Below, piece after piece: positions 5,552-5,588 of a stretch of 5,588 nucleotides of DNA. Origin of the DNA: Profundicola sp051011115. Its GTDB lineage: Bacteria > Bacteroidota > Bacteroidia > Flavobacteriales > Weeksellaceae. How positions within the stretch are numbered: position 1 is the stretch's first letter; every line of letters begins with the position of its first letter. The stretch is taken from contig JBPCUN010000137.1 of the NCBI GenBank assembly GCA_051011115.1, positions 1-5,588 on the forward strand, written 5' to 3'. The notes under the pieces were generated by a model. That model saw nothing but the letters and a program-made list of their open reading frames with translations, was not told the origin of the DNA and ran no database searches. The translations under genes were made by a program, and so were the position numbers.

Positions 5552-5588
5552 TGAAGTTTATTGTGACGATGTCTATTGTCACATTCCA
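5551..5588 (+). CDS. 5' end of a further gene with a signal-peptide-like start, possibly an outer-membrane spanin lipoprotein
   Basis: The ATG at 5551 shares its A with the preceding TAA (TAATG) and reads M-K-F-I-V-T-M-S-I-V-T-F before the window ends. One lysine followed by a hydrophobic run is what a signal peptide or membrane anchor begins with. The gene directly after an inner-spanin candidate is often the outer-membrane spanin lipoprotein, so that is the obvious guess, but no lipobox is reachable here. There is no good Shine-Dalgarno sequence, so translation would depend on re-initiation after the upstream stop. A secreted endolysin or another membrane protein is equally compatible with 12 residues. 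Confidence 0.5.
   Translation, partial: MKFIVTMSIVTF
5562..5583 (+). other. Perfect 6-bp inverted repeat in the start of the last gene
   Basis: TGTGAC (5562-5567) and GTCACA (5578-5583) are reverse complements separated by 10 bases, just inside the last gene. The arms could form a weak hairpin in mRNA. The half-sites resemble CRP half-sites, but the spacing is 12 between TGTGA and TCACA, not the 6 that CRP needs. It may be chance. Confidence 0.3.

Overview
The window looks like the structural-to-lysis junction of a tailed bacteriophage or prophage genome. It is AT-rich, and every gene I accept is on the + strand. Genes are packed end to end with start/stop overlaps (ATGA at 355-358 and 4584-4587, TAATG at 5549-5553) or gaps of at most 8 bases. 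There is no RNA gene, insertion sequence, CRISPR array, convincing promoter or terminator, and no non-coding stretch longer than a few bases, so the block is probably one segment of a late operon with promoter and terminator outside it. A membrane protein that could be an inner-membrane spanin, followed by a signal-peptide-like start, would fit a Gram-negative host, but that is inference. I cannot name a phage genus or host.

Layout: (1) 1-663 holds two small genes of unknown function, the first entering from the left edge. They lie immediately upstream of virion genes and are probably small virion or tail-completion proteins. (2) 665-1555 encodes a 296-residue beta-rich virion protein with the look of a tail or baseplate appendage component, apparently carrying an inserted small beta domain. 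(3) 1564-4587 encodes a 1007-residue modular protein, very probably the tail fibre/receptor-binding protein. It has an N-terminal attachment-like domain, an NGH-type motif, a recurrent fibre-like module, beta-helix-like rungs, and a C-terminal part made of about eight degenerate repeats of roughly 46 residues that I read as a beta-propeller tip. (4) 4584-4964 encodes a 126-residue beta-sandwich-like protein translationally coupled to the fibre, plausibly a fibre or baseplate accessory. (5) 4966-5588 looks like a lysis cassette: a three-segment class I-like holin, a single-span membrane protein with a charged helical domain (inner-spanin candidate), and the first 12 codons of a further gene with a signal-peptide-like start, cut by the right edge. 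No endolysin is visible.

The genes fit a common phage plan: appendage proteins that recognise the host, followed by membrane proteins that release progeny. The most interesting points are the predicted propeller at the fibre tip, the charge pattern of the putative spanin that conflicts with the expected topology, and the partial gene at the right edge.
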